Positions 51,103 to 60,800 of a stretch of 64,000 bases of DNA are shown here, in pieces. A program made the position numbers and the translations under genes. The stretch's first letter is position 1, and every line of letters begins with the position of its first letter. Location of the stretch: NCBI GenBank assembly GCA_014240375.1, contig JAAZXB010000014.1:23922-87921 (forward strand). The letters are read 5' to 3'. The notes beneath the pieces were generated by a model that did no database searches, was not told the DNA's origin, and was given only the letters and a program-made list of their open reading frames with translations. The stretch comes from Planctomycetota bacterium (GTDB taxonomy: Bacteria > Planctomycetota > UBA8108 > UBA1146).

Positions 51103-52385
51103 TGATCTTGCTGTTGCTGTCACTGCTGGGGTTGACCATCGTCCAGGATCCTCCACAGCCGGAGCCCACTCCCGCTCCTGCGGTTACCGACGAGAAGGAG
51201 CAGGGTCCGCTACTGGAGGAGCCGATGCGCAGTCTGGCTCTTTCTCTCCGCAGAGCAGAGACTGCCCCCGAGGATCGGACCAATCGTTTTGCTGACGATC
51301 CCGCTGCGGCACAACTGGGTCAGTTGCTCTTCTTTGATGTGGGGTTATCGGGAGATGGAAAGAGCTCCTGTGCCACCTGTCATCGTCCCGATCAGCAGCT
51401 GGTCGATGGCAAGACTCATCCGCGAGGGTTCAACCAGATCGCTCGCGACACTCCGACCCTCCATGATGTGGCGGGTCATCGTTGGTGGGGATGGGATGGA
51501 CGCTGGGATTCGCTCTGGATGCAGGCTCTCGGCCCGATCGAGGAGGTCGATGAGATGGCTGGCGATCGCCTGAAGGTGCTGCGTCATCTGGCGGCGACGA
51601 AGGAGTTGTTGCAGCGATATCAGGCGATCTTTGGAGCTCTTCCCGACCTGAACTCTCTCCCCGAGAGAGCGATCGAGGCGGGAGAACCGACTGTCGGATG
51701 GAAGGCGTTGTCGGGGGCGCGTCGCCGACAGTTGAATCGAGCGTTCACCAACATCGGCAAGGCGATCGCCGCCTACGAGCGAACCCTGCGCGGTCCCACG
51801 ACTCCCTTTGATCATTATCTGAAAGCACTGGCAGCCAGCGACACGCGGGGGGCCGCTGATTATCCCATCTCTGCACGGAGGGGATTGCTACTGTTCCTCG
51901 GCAAGGCGCAGTGCATCCGCTGTCATGGGGGTCCGATGTTGTCGGACGGAGAATTCCATGACACGGGGATTCTCACCAGTGGACGCTCCGCTCGAGATGC
52001 GGGTCGATACGGCGGGATCCAGGAATTACGGGCTCATCCGTTTCGAAGTGGCGGCGAATACTCGGACGATCCACACGGTGATCGTGCTTCGAGAACCGAG
52101 CGGCTCCAGCGAGATGCAGCATTGTGGGGGGCATTCCGCACCTCTTCCCTCAGAAATCTGGTCGGGACCGCACCCTATTTTCACGACGGGGGGATGGCGG
52201 ACCTACGCTCGGTGATCCGTTTCTACACCTGGCGGCAAGGAGCACGGCCGACCGGAGCGGGTCATTCTCACCAGGGAGAGACGATGTTGGCCCGAATCCG
52301 CATGACCCGGCAAGAAGAGGACGATTTGATCCACTTCCTCGAAAGTCTGTCCGCCGTGGATTCCTCCCTGACTCCCGATGACTAG
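51099..52385 (+). CDS. Di-heme cytochrome c peroxidase, CcpA/MauG family
   Basis: This 428-residue periplasmic protein has a signal peptide and two haem-binding sites: CATCH at 91-95 and CIRCH at 272-276. Typical motifs include LGQLLFFDVGLSGDG before the first haem and PYFHDGGMADL near the end. Family members reduce peroxide or oxidise protein cofactors using a high- and a low-potential haem. In context (NHL protein and YtkA-like protein upstream, all ATGA-coupled), it may use the propeller protein as partner. The haem maturation genes are not nearby. Confidence 0.9.
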   Translation: MMILLLLSLLGLTIVQDPPQPEPTPAPAVTDEKEQGPLLEEPMRSLALSLRRAETAPEDRTNRFADDPAAAQLGQLLFFDVGLSGDGKSSCATCHRPDQQLVDGKTHPRGFNQIARDTPTLHDVAGHRWWGWDGRWDSLWMQALGPIEEVDEMAGDRLKVLRHLAATKELLQRYQAIFGALPDLNSLPERAIEAGEPTVGWKALSGARRRQLNRAFTNIGKAIAAYERTLRGPTTPFDHYLKALAASDTRGAADYPISARRGLLLFLGKAQCIRCHGGPMLSDGEFHDTGILTSGRSARDAGRYGGIQELRAHPFRSGGEYSDDPHGDRASRTERLQRDAALWGAFRTSSLRNLVGTAPYFHDGGMADLRSVIRFYTWRQGARPTGAGHSHQGETMLARIRMTRQEEDDLIHFLESLSAVDSSLTPDD

Positions 52386-52493
52386 GGTGTGAGAGGTGGT
52401 TCTCAGGGCATATAATGGCTGGATACCGTCAAGGTCCCACTAGTTACTCATCTCGAGTGCCCTTCCGGGGGCGACTTATTCTCGGAGGTTTCG

Positions 52494-54935
52494 ATGTCCA
52501 CCTCATTCAGAACTCACTGGCTGTTGATCGTTTGTGTCACCTGCACCGTCTTTGGTGGATTGATCGCAATCGGTCACGATAACGACCCCAAGGCGAGGGA
52601 TCGCCAGCCTCCCTACACCGGACCTGGATATCGCAGCGCACTGCCAGGGCCACAGCCGTTCGGTCCGGTCGGAGGGTTCCCATCGGATGGAATCAACCTG
52701 GAGGCGTGGATCCCCCTGCCCGAGATGCAATCGGGCATCGCTAACGGCAATGATTGTTGGGGCTACACTTCTCCCAGCGGGCGTGAATATGCACTGATGG
52801 CGCATTCCAGTGGAACTACCGTGGTCGAGGTCACCAATCCAGGAAACCCCACCATTCTCGGAACCATCGCCGGTCCCAACAGCCTCTGGCGCGATGTGAA
52901 GACCTATCAGAACTTTGCCTATGCGGTTTCAGAAGGGGGTGGTGGGATTCAGGTCATCGACCTTTCCGATGTCGATAACGGCAATATTCCCCTCACCAAC
53001 ACCATCACCACCGGCGGTGGACTCTCCTCGCACAATGTCGCCATCGACACCGATTCAGGCTACCTGTATCGCTGTGGTGGGGGCGGCAACGGACTGCGCT
53101 TTTACAACCTCAACAATCCAGGCACTCCGGTGTTCGAGGGCAGTTGGACCGATCGATATGTGCATGATGCTCAGATCGTCGAGATGCAGGCGGGTCCCTT
53201 CGCCGGCAGCCAGGTGGCGTTCCTCTGTACCGGCAATGGTCCGGTGAGTTTCGATATCCTCGATATCACCAACAAGGCCAACGTCATACTGCTGGGACAG
53301 TTGATCTATCCGGGTGGGGCCTACAGCCACCAGGGCTGGTTGTCCCCCGATCAGCAGCACTTCTACCTCGGAGATGAACTGGACGAGGGGCCAGGGGTTC
53401 CGACCAAGACCTTCGTGATCGATGTTTCCGATCTGACCAATCCGATCCTGATGGATGAATACACCAACGGTAACAGTGCCATCGGCCACAACATCTACAC
53501 CGTTGATAATCTGGTCTACGAGGCGAATTATCGCAGTGGACTTCGTATCCTCGACGGATCGAACCCTCTCAACATGACCGAGGTGGCCTACTTCGACACC
53601 TACCCCGCCGATGACAACAGTAACTTCAACGGTCTGTGGAGCGTTTATCCCTACTTCCCCAGCGGCACCATCATCGGCAGTGACCTCGAGCGAGGTCTGT
53701 TCGTCTGGTCGGTGGGGGCGACTCCATTGACCTTCTCCTACCCCGCAGGGTTACCGGATCAGCTCAACCCCTTCGGAGACTCGCTGACGGTTCAGATCGT
53801 CCCGGGATCGGGCTTCGTGATCGACTCCCAGAGCCCGACTCTGTGGTTTAACAGCGGCAGCGGCTGGATGTCGAGCCTGATGAATCAGGTCGCCCCCGGC
53901 AGTGTCGAATACCTCGCACTCTTCCCCGCCTTTGATTGTGGTAGCGATGTGCAATGGTATGTCGAAGCCAGCGTGATCGGTGGTGGAGCCACCACCGATC
54001 CTCCCGCGGCACCGGTTTCCTATTACAGTGCACCCGCGATGCTGGGGGTCGACACGCTGCTGTCCGACGACATGGAACAGGATCCAGGCTGGACCGTCGG
54101 GGCGGCTGGCGATAATGCCACCACCGGGGTCTGGACGCGGGTGGCGCCGATCGGCACCGATGCGCAGCCTGCCGCAGATCATTCGGTGGTCGGCACCAAC
54201 TGCTGGGTCACAGGCCAGGGCAGTGTCGGTGGCTCTCTCGGAGAGAATGATGTCGACGGTGGGGTGACCACGCTGATCTCACCCAATTACGATCTTTCGG
54301 CAGCCAACAGTCCGATCATCAGTTACTGGCGCTGGTTCTCCAACAACAGTGGCGCCGGCCCCGGAACCGATACTTTCCGCGTCGATATCAGCGCCAACGG
54401 AGGCGCTACATGGACCTCGGTGGAGGTGATCGGCCCGACCGGCAACTTCACTTCTGGCGGTTGGTTTCAACATCAGTTCCGGGTGGAGGATTTTGTGGCG
54501 TTGTCCGCCACGGTGCGCCTGCGCTTTCGGGCCGAGGATGTAGCCGCAGCTTCGATCGTCGAGGCTGCCATCGATGATCTGGTGGTGGGAGAACTGTTCT
54601 GCAACGACTGCAACGGTAATGGCGTGGCAGACGATCAGGATATCGCCAGCGGCACCAGTCAGGACGCCGATAACGATGGAACCCCCGACGAATGTCAGTG
54701 TACCCCCTGGGTCCGAGGTGAGCTCAACGACGACGGCACCATCGATCTCTCCGATGCGGTGACCCTGTTGATCTACCTCTTCAGTGGCGGCCCGACCCCC
54801 GATCCGCAAGGTCGCGGAGACGTCAACGATTCAGGCCAGATCGATGTGGCCGATGTGATCTACCTGGTCGAGTACCTGTTTGCCGCTGGATCTCCGCCAC
54901 CGGCGCCATTCCCCAATCCGGGAGGCTGCCCCTAA
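52494..54935 (+). CDS. Choice-of-anchor-B-type LVIVD-repeat secreted protein with Cys-Pro module
   Basis: This 813-residue secreted protein has an N-terminal hydrophobic signal and then LVIVD-type propeller repeats (about 80-400): TVVEVTNPGNPTILGTIAG, IQVIDLSDVDNG, FDILDITNKANVILLGQL, FVIDVSDLTNPILMDEYT. These match the choice-of-anchor-B family. A MAM/jelly-roll-like segment follows (DDMEQDPGWTVGAAGDNATT), then a short Cys/Asp calcium repeat (CNDCNGNGVADDQDI) and the dockerin-like module (RGELNDDGTIDLSDAVT, RGDVNDSGQIDVADV) ending Cys-Pro. Likely surface-attached. Confidence 0.85.
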   Translation: MSTSFRTHWLLIVCVTCTVFGGLIAIGHDNDPKARDRQPPYTGPGYRSALPGPQPFGPVGGFPSDGINLEAWIPLPEMQSGIANGNDCWGYTSPSGREYALMAHSSGTTVVEVTNPGNPTILGTIAGPNSLWRDVKTYQNFAYAVSEGGGGIQVIDLSDVDNGNIPLTNTITTGGGLSSHNVAIDTDSGYLYRCGGGGNGLRFYNLNNPGTPVFEGSWTDRYVHDAQIVEMQAGPFAGSQVAFLCTGNGPVSFDILDITNKANVILLGQLIYPGGAYSHQGWLSPDQQHFYLGDELDEGPGVPTKTFVIDVSDLTNPILMDEYTNGNSAIGHNIYTVDNLVYEANYRSGLRILDGSNPLNMTEVAYFDTYPADDNSNFNGLWSVYPYFPSGTIIGSDLERGLFVWSVGATPLTFSYPAGLPDQLNPFGDSLTVQIVPGSGFVIDSQSPTLWFNSGSGWMSSLMNQVAPGSVEYLALFPAFDCGSDVQWYVEASVIGGGATTDPPAAPVSYYSAPAMLGVDTLLSDDMEQDPGWTVGAAGDNATTGVWTRVAPIGTDAQPAADHSVVGTNCWVTGQGSVGGSLGENDVDGGVTTLISPNYDLSAANSPIISYWRWFSNNSGAGPGTDTFRVDISANGGATWTSVEVIGPTGNFTSGGWFQHQFRVEDFVALSATVRLRFRAEDVAAASIVEAAIDDLVVGELFCNDCNGNGVADDQDIASGTSQDADNDGTPDECQCTPWVRGELNDDGTIDLSDAVTLLIYLFSGGPTPDPQGRGDVNDSGQIDVADVIYLVEYLFAAGSPPPAPFPNPGGCP

Positions 54936-54937
54936 TT

Positions 54938-55031
54938 TAGATCGAGTCGGGTGTTAGATCGAGTCGGGTGTTAGATCGAGTCGGGTGGTAGATCGAGTCG
55001 GGTGGTAGATCGAGTCGGGTGGTAGATCGAG
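54938..55031. repeat. 17-bp tandem array, five units plus a partial
   Basis: Five units of TAGATCGAGTCGGGTGG (the first two ending GTGT) and a 9-bp remnant lie immediately after the stop of the gene at 52494-54935. About 55 bp on, CACGGTATCGGT recurs twice. Confidence 0.92.
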
Positions 55032-55173
55032 CGCAGGATCGCCCCTTTGGGCATGGTGCGATCGGGGCCCTTCTTCTGTGTTCTCACACGGTATCGGTCA
55101 CGGTATCGGTCACGGGATATCTGCAGTGGTATCGGTGATTATTGCGTGAGCCACCGCTGCTTCCATCACGCTT

Positions 55174-57423
55174 CTATCGAAACAGGATGTCGTCGAGTCC
55201 CAGGCGGATATCGACATTGGTGGATCCCACCGTTTCCAGTTGCCACATCAACTGCATCAACTGACTGGTATCGAGCAGCGGCTGATCCTCCAGGAACTTT
55301 TCCAGCGGGATCGCCACCTGGAGGAACCTCTGGTACTTGAGGGGCACCTGTAATCCCACCGGGGAAGGCTCAGGATGGAGCGTCGTCTGCGGCAGGAACG
55401 GTCCCAGGTCGACGCTGGCAGTGGTTCCGGATCCATCGGAGAGGGACAGGGTGCCGTTGAATTGCCAGCCAGAGTTATCGAGTGCTCCGTGGACGTCATG
55501 GTTCTTGATCCTGAACTGGAGTTCCTTGCGAGGGCCCACATCGAGTAGAGATCCAGTCGAACCCAAGGGCATCGACAAGATGGAAGTGCTCGCGAGCGGC
55601 AGGATGATCACCAGATTGGTGATCTGGGGCAGTGGTTGGGGGAGCGGAAATGGCCAGTCATAGCAGGCCCCCTGGATGAAGAGGTCGGTATTGCTCGACG
55701 AGATCAGGTATCCCAGGTTGTTGCGAGGAAACTGATCGAAGTCATCGATGATCAGGGTTCCCGACAGGTCACGACGATGGGCGACACAGAAGTAGGGCGA
55801 AGTCTGGGACTCACTACCGTAGAGCAAGCCCTCTACCGAGAGATCATCGAACGCGTGTCGTTTGAGAAAGGTCCACATCCACTGTTGTGTCAGTTGGTGC
55901 TGCAGCGATCGGTCGATGTAGGAGCAGGCATCGATCAGCGGTGCGACCGGCTGCCACAGGCAATTGTTGCAGCCGATACTCTGCGCATCACTGGAGAAGC
56001 CGTGGCATCCACCATAGATACAGACCGAGGTGGAGGGCCCGGTCATTCGCTCCAGCAGTCGTTCGGCATAGGGGTAGATCACATCGGTATCCTGCTCCGC
56101 AGTGATCGAGAGTAACGGAATATCCGGCAGGGTTTGCCAGCGATCGGTGTTTCCAATCCAGGAATCCTGCTTGGCATCGGTCGGCTGGAGCAGGATCAGT
56201 CCCCTCACATCGGGGTCGATCTCGGCCGCTGCAACCGCCGCACCGCCACCGCGAGAGTGTCCCGAGTAGAACACTCGGTTCGAATCGACCAACCCCTCGA
56301 GGGTACTTCCGGCGACCTGAGAGAGTTCCTCCATCACTCCCCGCGTGTGAACCATCACCTGAGCGGCCTCGTCATGCCCTCCCCAGCAATACCAATTGGT
56401 GTAGACATCGAAGGAGAACGAATCATTGACCGAGACGCAGATGACTCCCTGGGAACTGATGAACTGGAGCAGGTTGGTGTATCCGTCCCAGTTGAAGCCG
56501 GTGCCGTGATGAAAGATCAGCAACGGAGCCGGCTCGGTCAGTCCCTCGGGCACGAAGATCTGCAGCGCCTTGAAGTCCAGTTGGGAAGAGAGGGGCGGAA
56601 CAGTGGCCGCACAGCCCCACAGTGGGTAAGGGGTGGGCCAGACCAATTGATGGGTGAAGTTGGTCAGTCCATCGATGACCTGCACCGGATACGGGCCGGC
56701 AGTGCTCAACGTTTGACCGGGGATCACCGCAGTTTCGAGGGCATCGAAAGCGGCCCAGCGACAATTGAGCAAGGTCACGCCTCCCTCGGAGTCGAGACCC
56801 CAAAATTGCAACTGGTGCATTCCGGGTGTGAACTCGGCAGCGGAGAGTCGCCCATTCTGGGAATTCAAGGTCATCCCCACGGGGAGTTGTTGCCCCGGCA
56901 TCAGGCCATAAGAGATGAAGGGAATTTCGGGTCGATGGACGCCAGTGAGATTGCCGGTTTGCCAGGTAATGCCGGGCTCAAAAATTCTGGGTAACTGATC
57001 TTGATAGGGGAGAGGCTGGCGTGCCGTGGCCAGGGTCACCTGACGCTGGGCGACGATCGGACCGATCACGCAGGGAGGGTTGTCACAGGGAAGTGTGTTG
57101 GCCCGCGGGTCAGTCCCGCAATCGGGAAAGGGAGCGGCCAATTGGGCCGGATCTGCCAGAAAGATGAGCCCCAGTGAAACGATGACATCATCGAGTTGCA
57201 GAGCTGCGTCATCGTTGAGATCGGCCGCTTCTGCACAGGCGAGTCCCTGCGATGGACCGAACAGGACCTCCAGCAACAGCACTGGATCGCTCAGATCGAT
57301 GGAAAGGTCTCCATTGACATCGCCACGGATGAATCCACTCAGTTCTTGCGCCTGGCACGGATTCCATCGCCCGCCGGCGAACCCGAGCAGCAGGATTAAA
57401 ATGGTGTGGACGAGATTCCTCAT
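55174..57423 (-). CDS. Secreted alpha/beta hydrolase with the dockerin-like module at its N-terminus
   Basis: This protein of about 749 residues has a signal peptide, then the dockerin-like module at about residues 30-118 (FIRGDVNGDLSIDLSDPV, ADLNDDAALQLDDVIV). An Ig-like region precedes an alpha/beta hydrolase (about 250-560) with LLIFHHGTGFNWDGYTNL, the nucleophile elbow YSGHSRGGG (Ser about 390), ITAEQDTDVIYP as the Asp region, and CIYGGCHGF as the His region. The fold resembles cutinase/PETase-type or feruloyl-esterase-like lipases; substrate unknown. Placing the module at the N-terminus is unlike the other five proteins. The start is ATG 57423. Confidence 0.8.
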   Translation of the reverse strand: MRNLVHTILILLLGFAGGRWNPCQAQELSGFIRGDVNGDLSIDLSDPVLLLEVLFGPSQGLACAEAADLNDDAALQLDDVIVSLGLIFLADPAQLAAPFPDCGTDPRANTLPCDNPPCVIGPIVAQRQVTLATARQPLPYQDQLPRIFEPGITWQTGNLTGVHRPEIPFISYGLMPGQQLPVGMTLNSQNGRLSAAEFTPGMHQLQFWGLDSEGGVTLLNCRWAAFDALETAVIPGQTLSTAGPYPVQVIDGLTNFTHQLVWPTPYPLWGCAATVPPLSSQLDFKALQIFVPEGLTEPAPLLIFHHGTGFNWDGYTNLLQFISSQGVICVSVNDSFSFDVYTNWYCWGGHDEAAQVMVHTRGVMEELSQVAGSTLEGLVDSNRVFYSGHSRGGGAAVAAAEIDPDVRGLILLQPTDAKQDSWIGNTDRWQTLPDIPLLSITAEQDTDVIYPYAERLLERMTGPSTSVCIYGGCHGFSSDAQSIGCNNCLWQPVAPLIDACSYIDRSLQHQLTQQWMWTFLKRHAFDDLSVEGLLYGSESQTSPYFCVAHRRDLSGTLIIDDFDQFPRNNLGYLISSSNTDLFIQGACYDWPFPLPQPLPQITNLVIILPLASTSILSMPLGSTGSLLDVGPRKELQFRIKNHDVHGALDNSGWQFNGTLSLSDGSGTTASVDLGPFLPQTTLHPEPSPVGLQVPLKYQRFLQVAIPLEKFLEDQPLLDTSQLMQLMWQLETVGSTNVDIRLGLDDILFR

Positions 57424-57426
57424 CAA

Positions 57427-57891
57427 TACCCATCGCCTTTCTGGGGAGAGCTCGGGGAGAACTAACTCAGATCCACAAGTATACAGGTTCGTAATGGCAT
57501 TTCAGTCCCTCAGTTCCTCCTGAATCGGGCATAAATTCCGACCTGTCTTTCTTCTGGCGTGACCAGGAGTTTTGTCATAAATCCTTGTAAAGGAAAAGTT
57601 TACAAGTAAATCCTGAATTCGGTGCTGGATGAAAGACAGTTTGTGTCTTGGGCATTACCTTGTAGGATCGAGGTCTAGTTCGTAAGTCCGGAAGTAGACA
57701 GCACAAACGACTTTGTCATTCCTTGTTTGTATGTCCAATCGGACTTTTGTGTCAATCGAATTAACAGGAAGAGTATTGCTCGTCAGAGAGGGGCCATCTC
57801 GGCAACTGATGAGTCAAATCGCATGAAGGCGAGCAGAAATCTCGCCTTCCTGATTGCCCGATCCGCGAGGACGGGTGGGAGGAGGTGTCCC
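57427..57891. other. 465-bp divergent regulatory region
   Basis: This lies between the hydrolase (leftward) and the large peroxidase (rightward). It contains a perfect palindrome (57584-57606) in an AT-richer stretch. In-frame codons upstream of 57892 on the plus strand lack SD support. No other gene is seen. Confidence 0.5.
57584..57606. promoter_or_regulatory. Palindrome in the hydrolase/peroxidase divergent region
   Basis: CTTGTAAA (57584-57591) and TTTACAAG (57599-57606) form a perfect 8-bp inverted repeat with a 7-nt spacer, as for a dimeric regulator. It could serve both divergent genes. Confidence 0.45.
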
Positions 57892-60800
57892 GTGTTATCA
57901 CGTCAACCCCAGATAAAACCGGGTCACGATTCAGGTGTTGTTAGGCTGTCCGCTACGGCTGTACAGTTCATCTTGACCTCGATGGTCATTTTCTTGCTTC
58001 TTGCCGTACCTTCGGTACTGACAGCCCAGGGACCGCCAGCGCCGCCCCCGGCAGCTCCGGTCGGTCTGACCTGTGAAGGCTCGGGTCCGCTGGTGGCGGA
58101 TGTGGCGATGAATTGGACCAATACCGAGGTCTACGATCAGATTGCGGTCCGTCGAGACGCCATCCTCTTGACCATCATCTCCGGAACAGCGACCTCCTAT
58201 CTGGATGTCGACTCTCCTGCTTCATTCCATGTCTACTCGGTGCATGGAATGCGAGTCGGCGCCGGTGGATCGGTCGAAGGTGGTGGATCCAGCTGTACCA
58301 TCCAGCTGTTCCCACCGCCCCTCGAGCCGGACCTGCTACCGCCGGGCCCGCTGCACCAGATGCCGGTGATCCTACCCGGTAACCTGTTCGATTTCGTGGC
58401 GGATCTCGATGCAGCAATCCTCCTGGGAAAGGCACTCTTCTGGGACATGCAGGCGGGAACGGATGGAGTTCAATCTTGCGCCACCTGTCACTACCATGCT
58501 GGTGCAGACCATCGCAAAACCCAACAGCTCAATGGTGGTCCCGATGGGATTTTCGACATCGCTCCCCTCAACTCGATGGTCAGCGCTCAGGACTTCCCAT
58601 TCCACAAACTGTCCAATCCAGAAAATGCCAACTCGGGGGTGATCAGCACTTCCAATGATGTGTTCGGATCGGAAGGTATTCTAGCCACCGATTTCGTCTC
58701 GATCATCGAGGGCAGTGATCAGGAGAGTACCACTCCCCATGCGCTCCCCGGTTTCACGGTGACCAACTCCGATGGGAGTTCTGCGCAAATTCGATCCACC
58801 ACCGGACGCAACGCACCTTCCGTGATCAATGCGATTCACTATGTCGAGGCGTTCTGGGATGGAAGAGCATCCTTCTGGTTCAACGGGAGAGACAATTGGG
58901 GAGCCCGAAACCCGGATGCCACGGTGCTGAAGGTGCAACCCGATGGATCTGTCGCCGAGACTTCGGTCCTCATCGATTACGCAGCACTCGCCTCACAGGC
59001 GGTCGGACCGATCGTGAGTACTGGCGAGATGAGTGCTCATGGCCGTGACCTGTTCCAGGTCGGCAAGAAGTTACTCGCGCTCGAGCCTCTCGCAAAACAG
59101 CAGGTTCACGCCAATGACAGCGTGCTCGGCCCTTACCGTGACAATGTCGATGGGCGAGGACTGACCACGACCTATTCGGACATGATCTCGGCGGCTTTTG
59201 TCGATGCCTGGCATATCAGTGACCAGTTGTTCGACAGCACCGGTGCCCCGCTGCTCGATGCGGGTGGACTTCCCCGTACCGGGATTCCGGCAAACATCGA
59301 CGAATACACGATGAAGGAAGCCAACTTCTCCCTCTTCTGGGGACTGGCGATCATGTTGTACGAGTCGACTCTCCGATCGGATGACTCGCCCTTCGATCGG
59401 TTCAGAAGGGCACAACTGGATGCCACCGATCCGCTCGGCGACATCGACGCCATGACTCCAGAGCAGATGCAAGGAATGGCGGTCATGACCCAGGCCAACT
59501 GCATGTTCTGCCACACCACATCGCTCTTTTCCAGTGCCACCAGTTCGAAGATCTCCACCGTTCTGGAGCAGGAGTTCTCCGCCGTCGAGGGTCTGCTCGA
59601 AAGAATGCCGATGGCGGACTTCCAGCTCTCCATTTACGATGGAGGATTCTACAACCTGGGCGTAACCTTGACCGCTGAAGACATCGGTCGAGGGGGAACA
59701 GATCCCTTCGGGCACGGACTGTCGATGGCTGCTGGATTCCAGGAGATCAATGCGACCAGTCCCATCGATCCGAACTACAACAACTTCCTGCCCTTCCAGG
59801 CCGGGACGATCGTCTTGGAACCGGCTCCACAGCCTTGGGAAGACATCGCAGCCGCAGGTACCTTCAAGACTCCTACACTCAGGAACACCGAGTTGACGGG
59901 GCCATATTTCCATAACGGAAGTTACTCGACTCTGGATCAAGTCATCGACTTCTACGCCAGAGGAGGAAACTTCTCCGAGGAGAATCTCACGACGGTCGCT
60001 CCGGAGCTGTTCCCGATGCCGCTCTTCATCGGACAGCTCGACCGCAAGAACCAGATGGTGGCGTTCCTCGAATCGCTCACCGATGAGAGAGTTCGTTGGG
60101 AGAGAGCTCCCTTCGATCATCCAGAACTGATGATTCCCATCGGAGCCGAGGCCGAAGCCAATGGTGATCTGATCCTCGATGCCAGTGGCAATGCGATCGA
60201 TAAATTCAAGGTGATTCCTGCCGTGGGTGCTGAAGGACGCATGGTCGAGACGGATGCTGCGGGTCGTCCACTGGAAGCGTTGACGGCATTCCTGATGCCG
60301 ACCGCGGTCAACGATTTGCAATGCATTTCGGTGGCCACTACTGCGGATCTGACCTGGTCCACTCCCGATTCCATCACCGCACTCTCTTCCATCCGGATCT
60401 TCAAGGATGGTGTGGAGATCGCGACCACTTCCGGGCTGCAGACTGCATACACCGATGTGGGAGTGATTCCTGGTGAACGTCTCTATCAGGTGTTCGGACA
60501 GGATGCGCACCTCGGACTGGGAGCCGACTGTACCGTATACATCGCTCCGCCTGCTCCGACCAGCATGGAGTTCATTGCTAGCGGTCCGATGCTGACCCTC
60601 TCCTGGGCCAATGGCTGGGTCTACGATGCCTTGGATCTGTACCGTGACGGAATGCTGCTGGCAGAGAATCTTGCCGGTCCTTCCACCCTGTACCTGGACA
60701 GCGATGTCAGTGCCGGGACTCACACCTACCAGCTGGTGGGAAAACTCATCACCAGTACACCGGGAATCTACATCGAGAGTGATCCTGGAACTCTGGTGGC

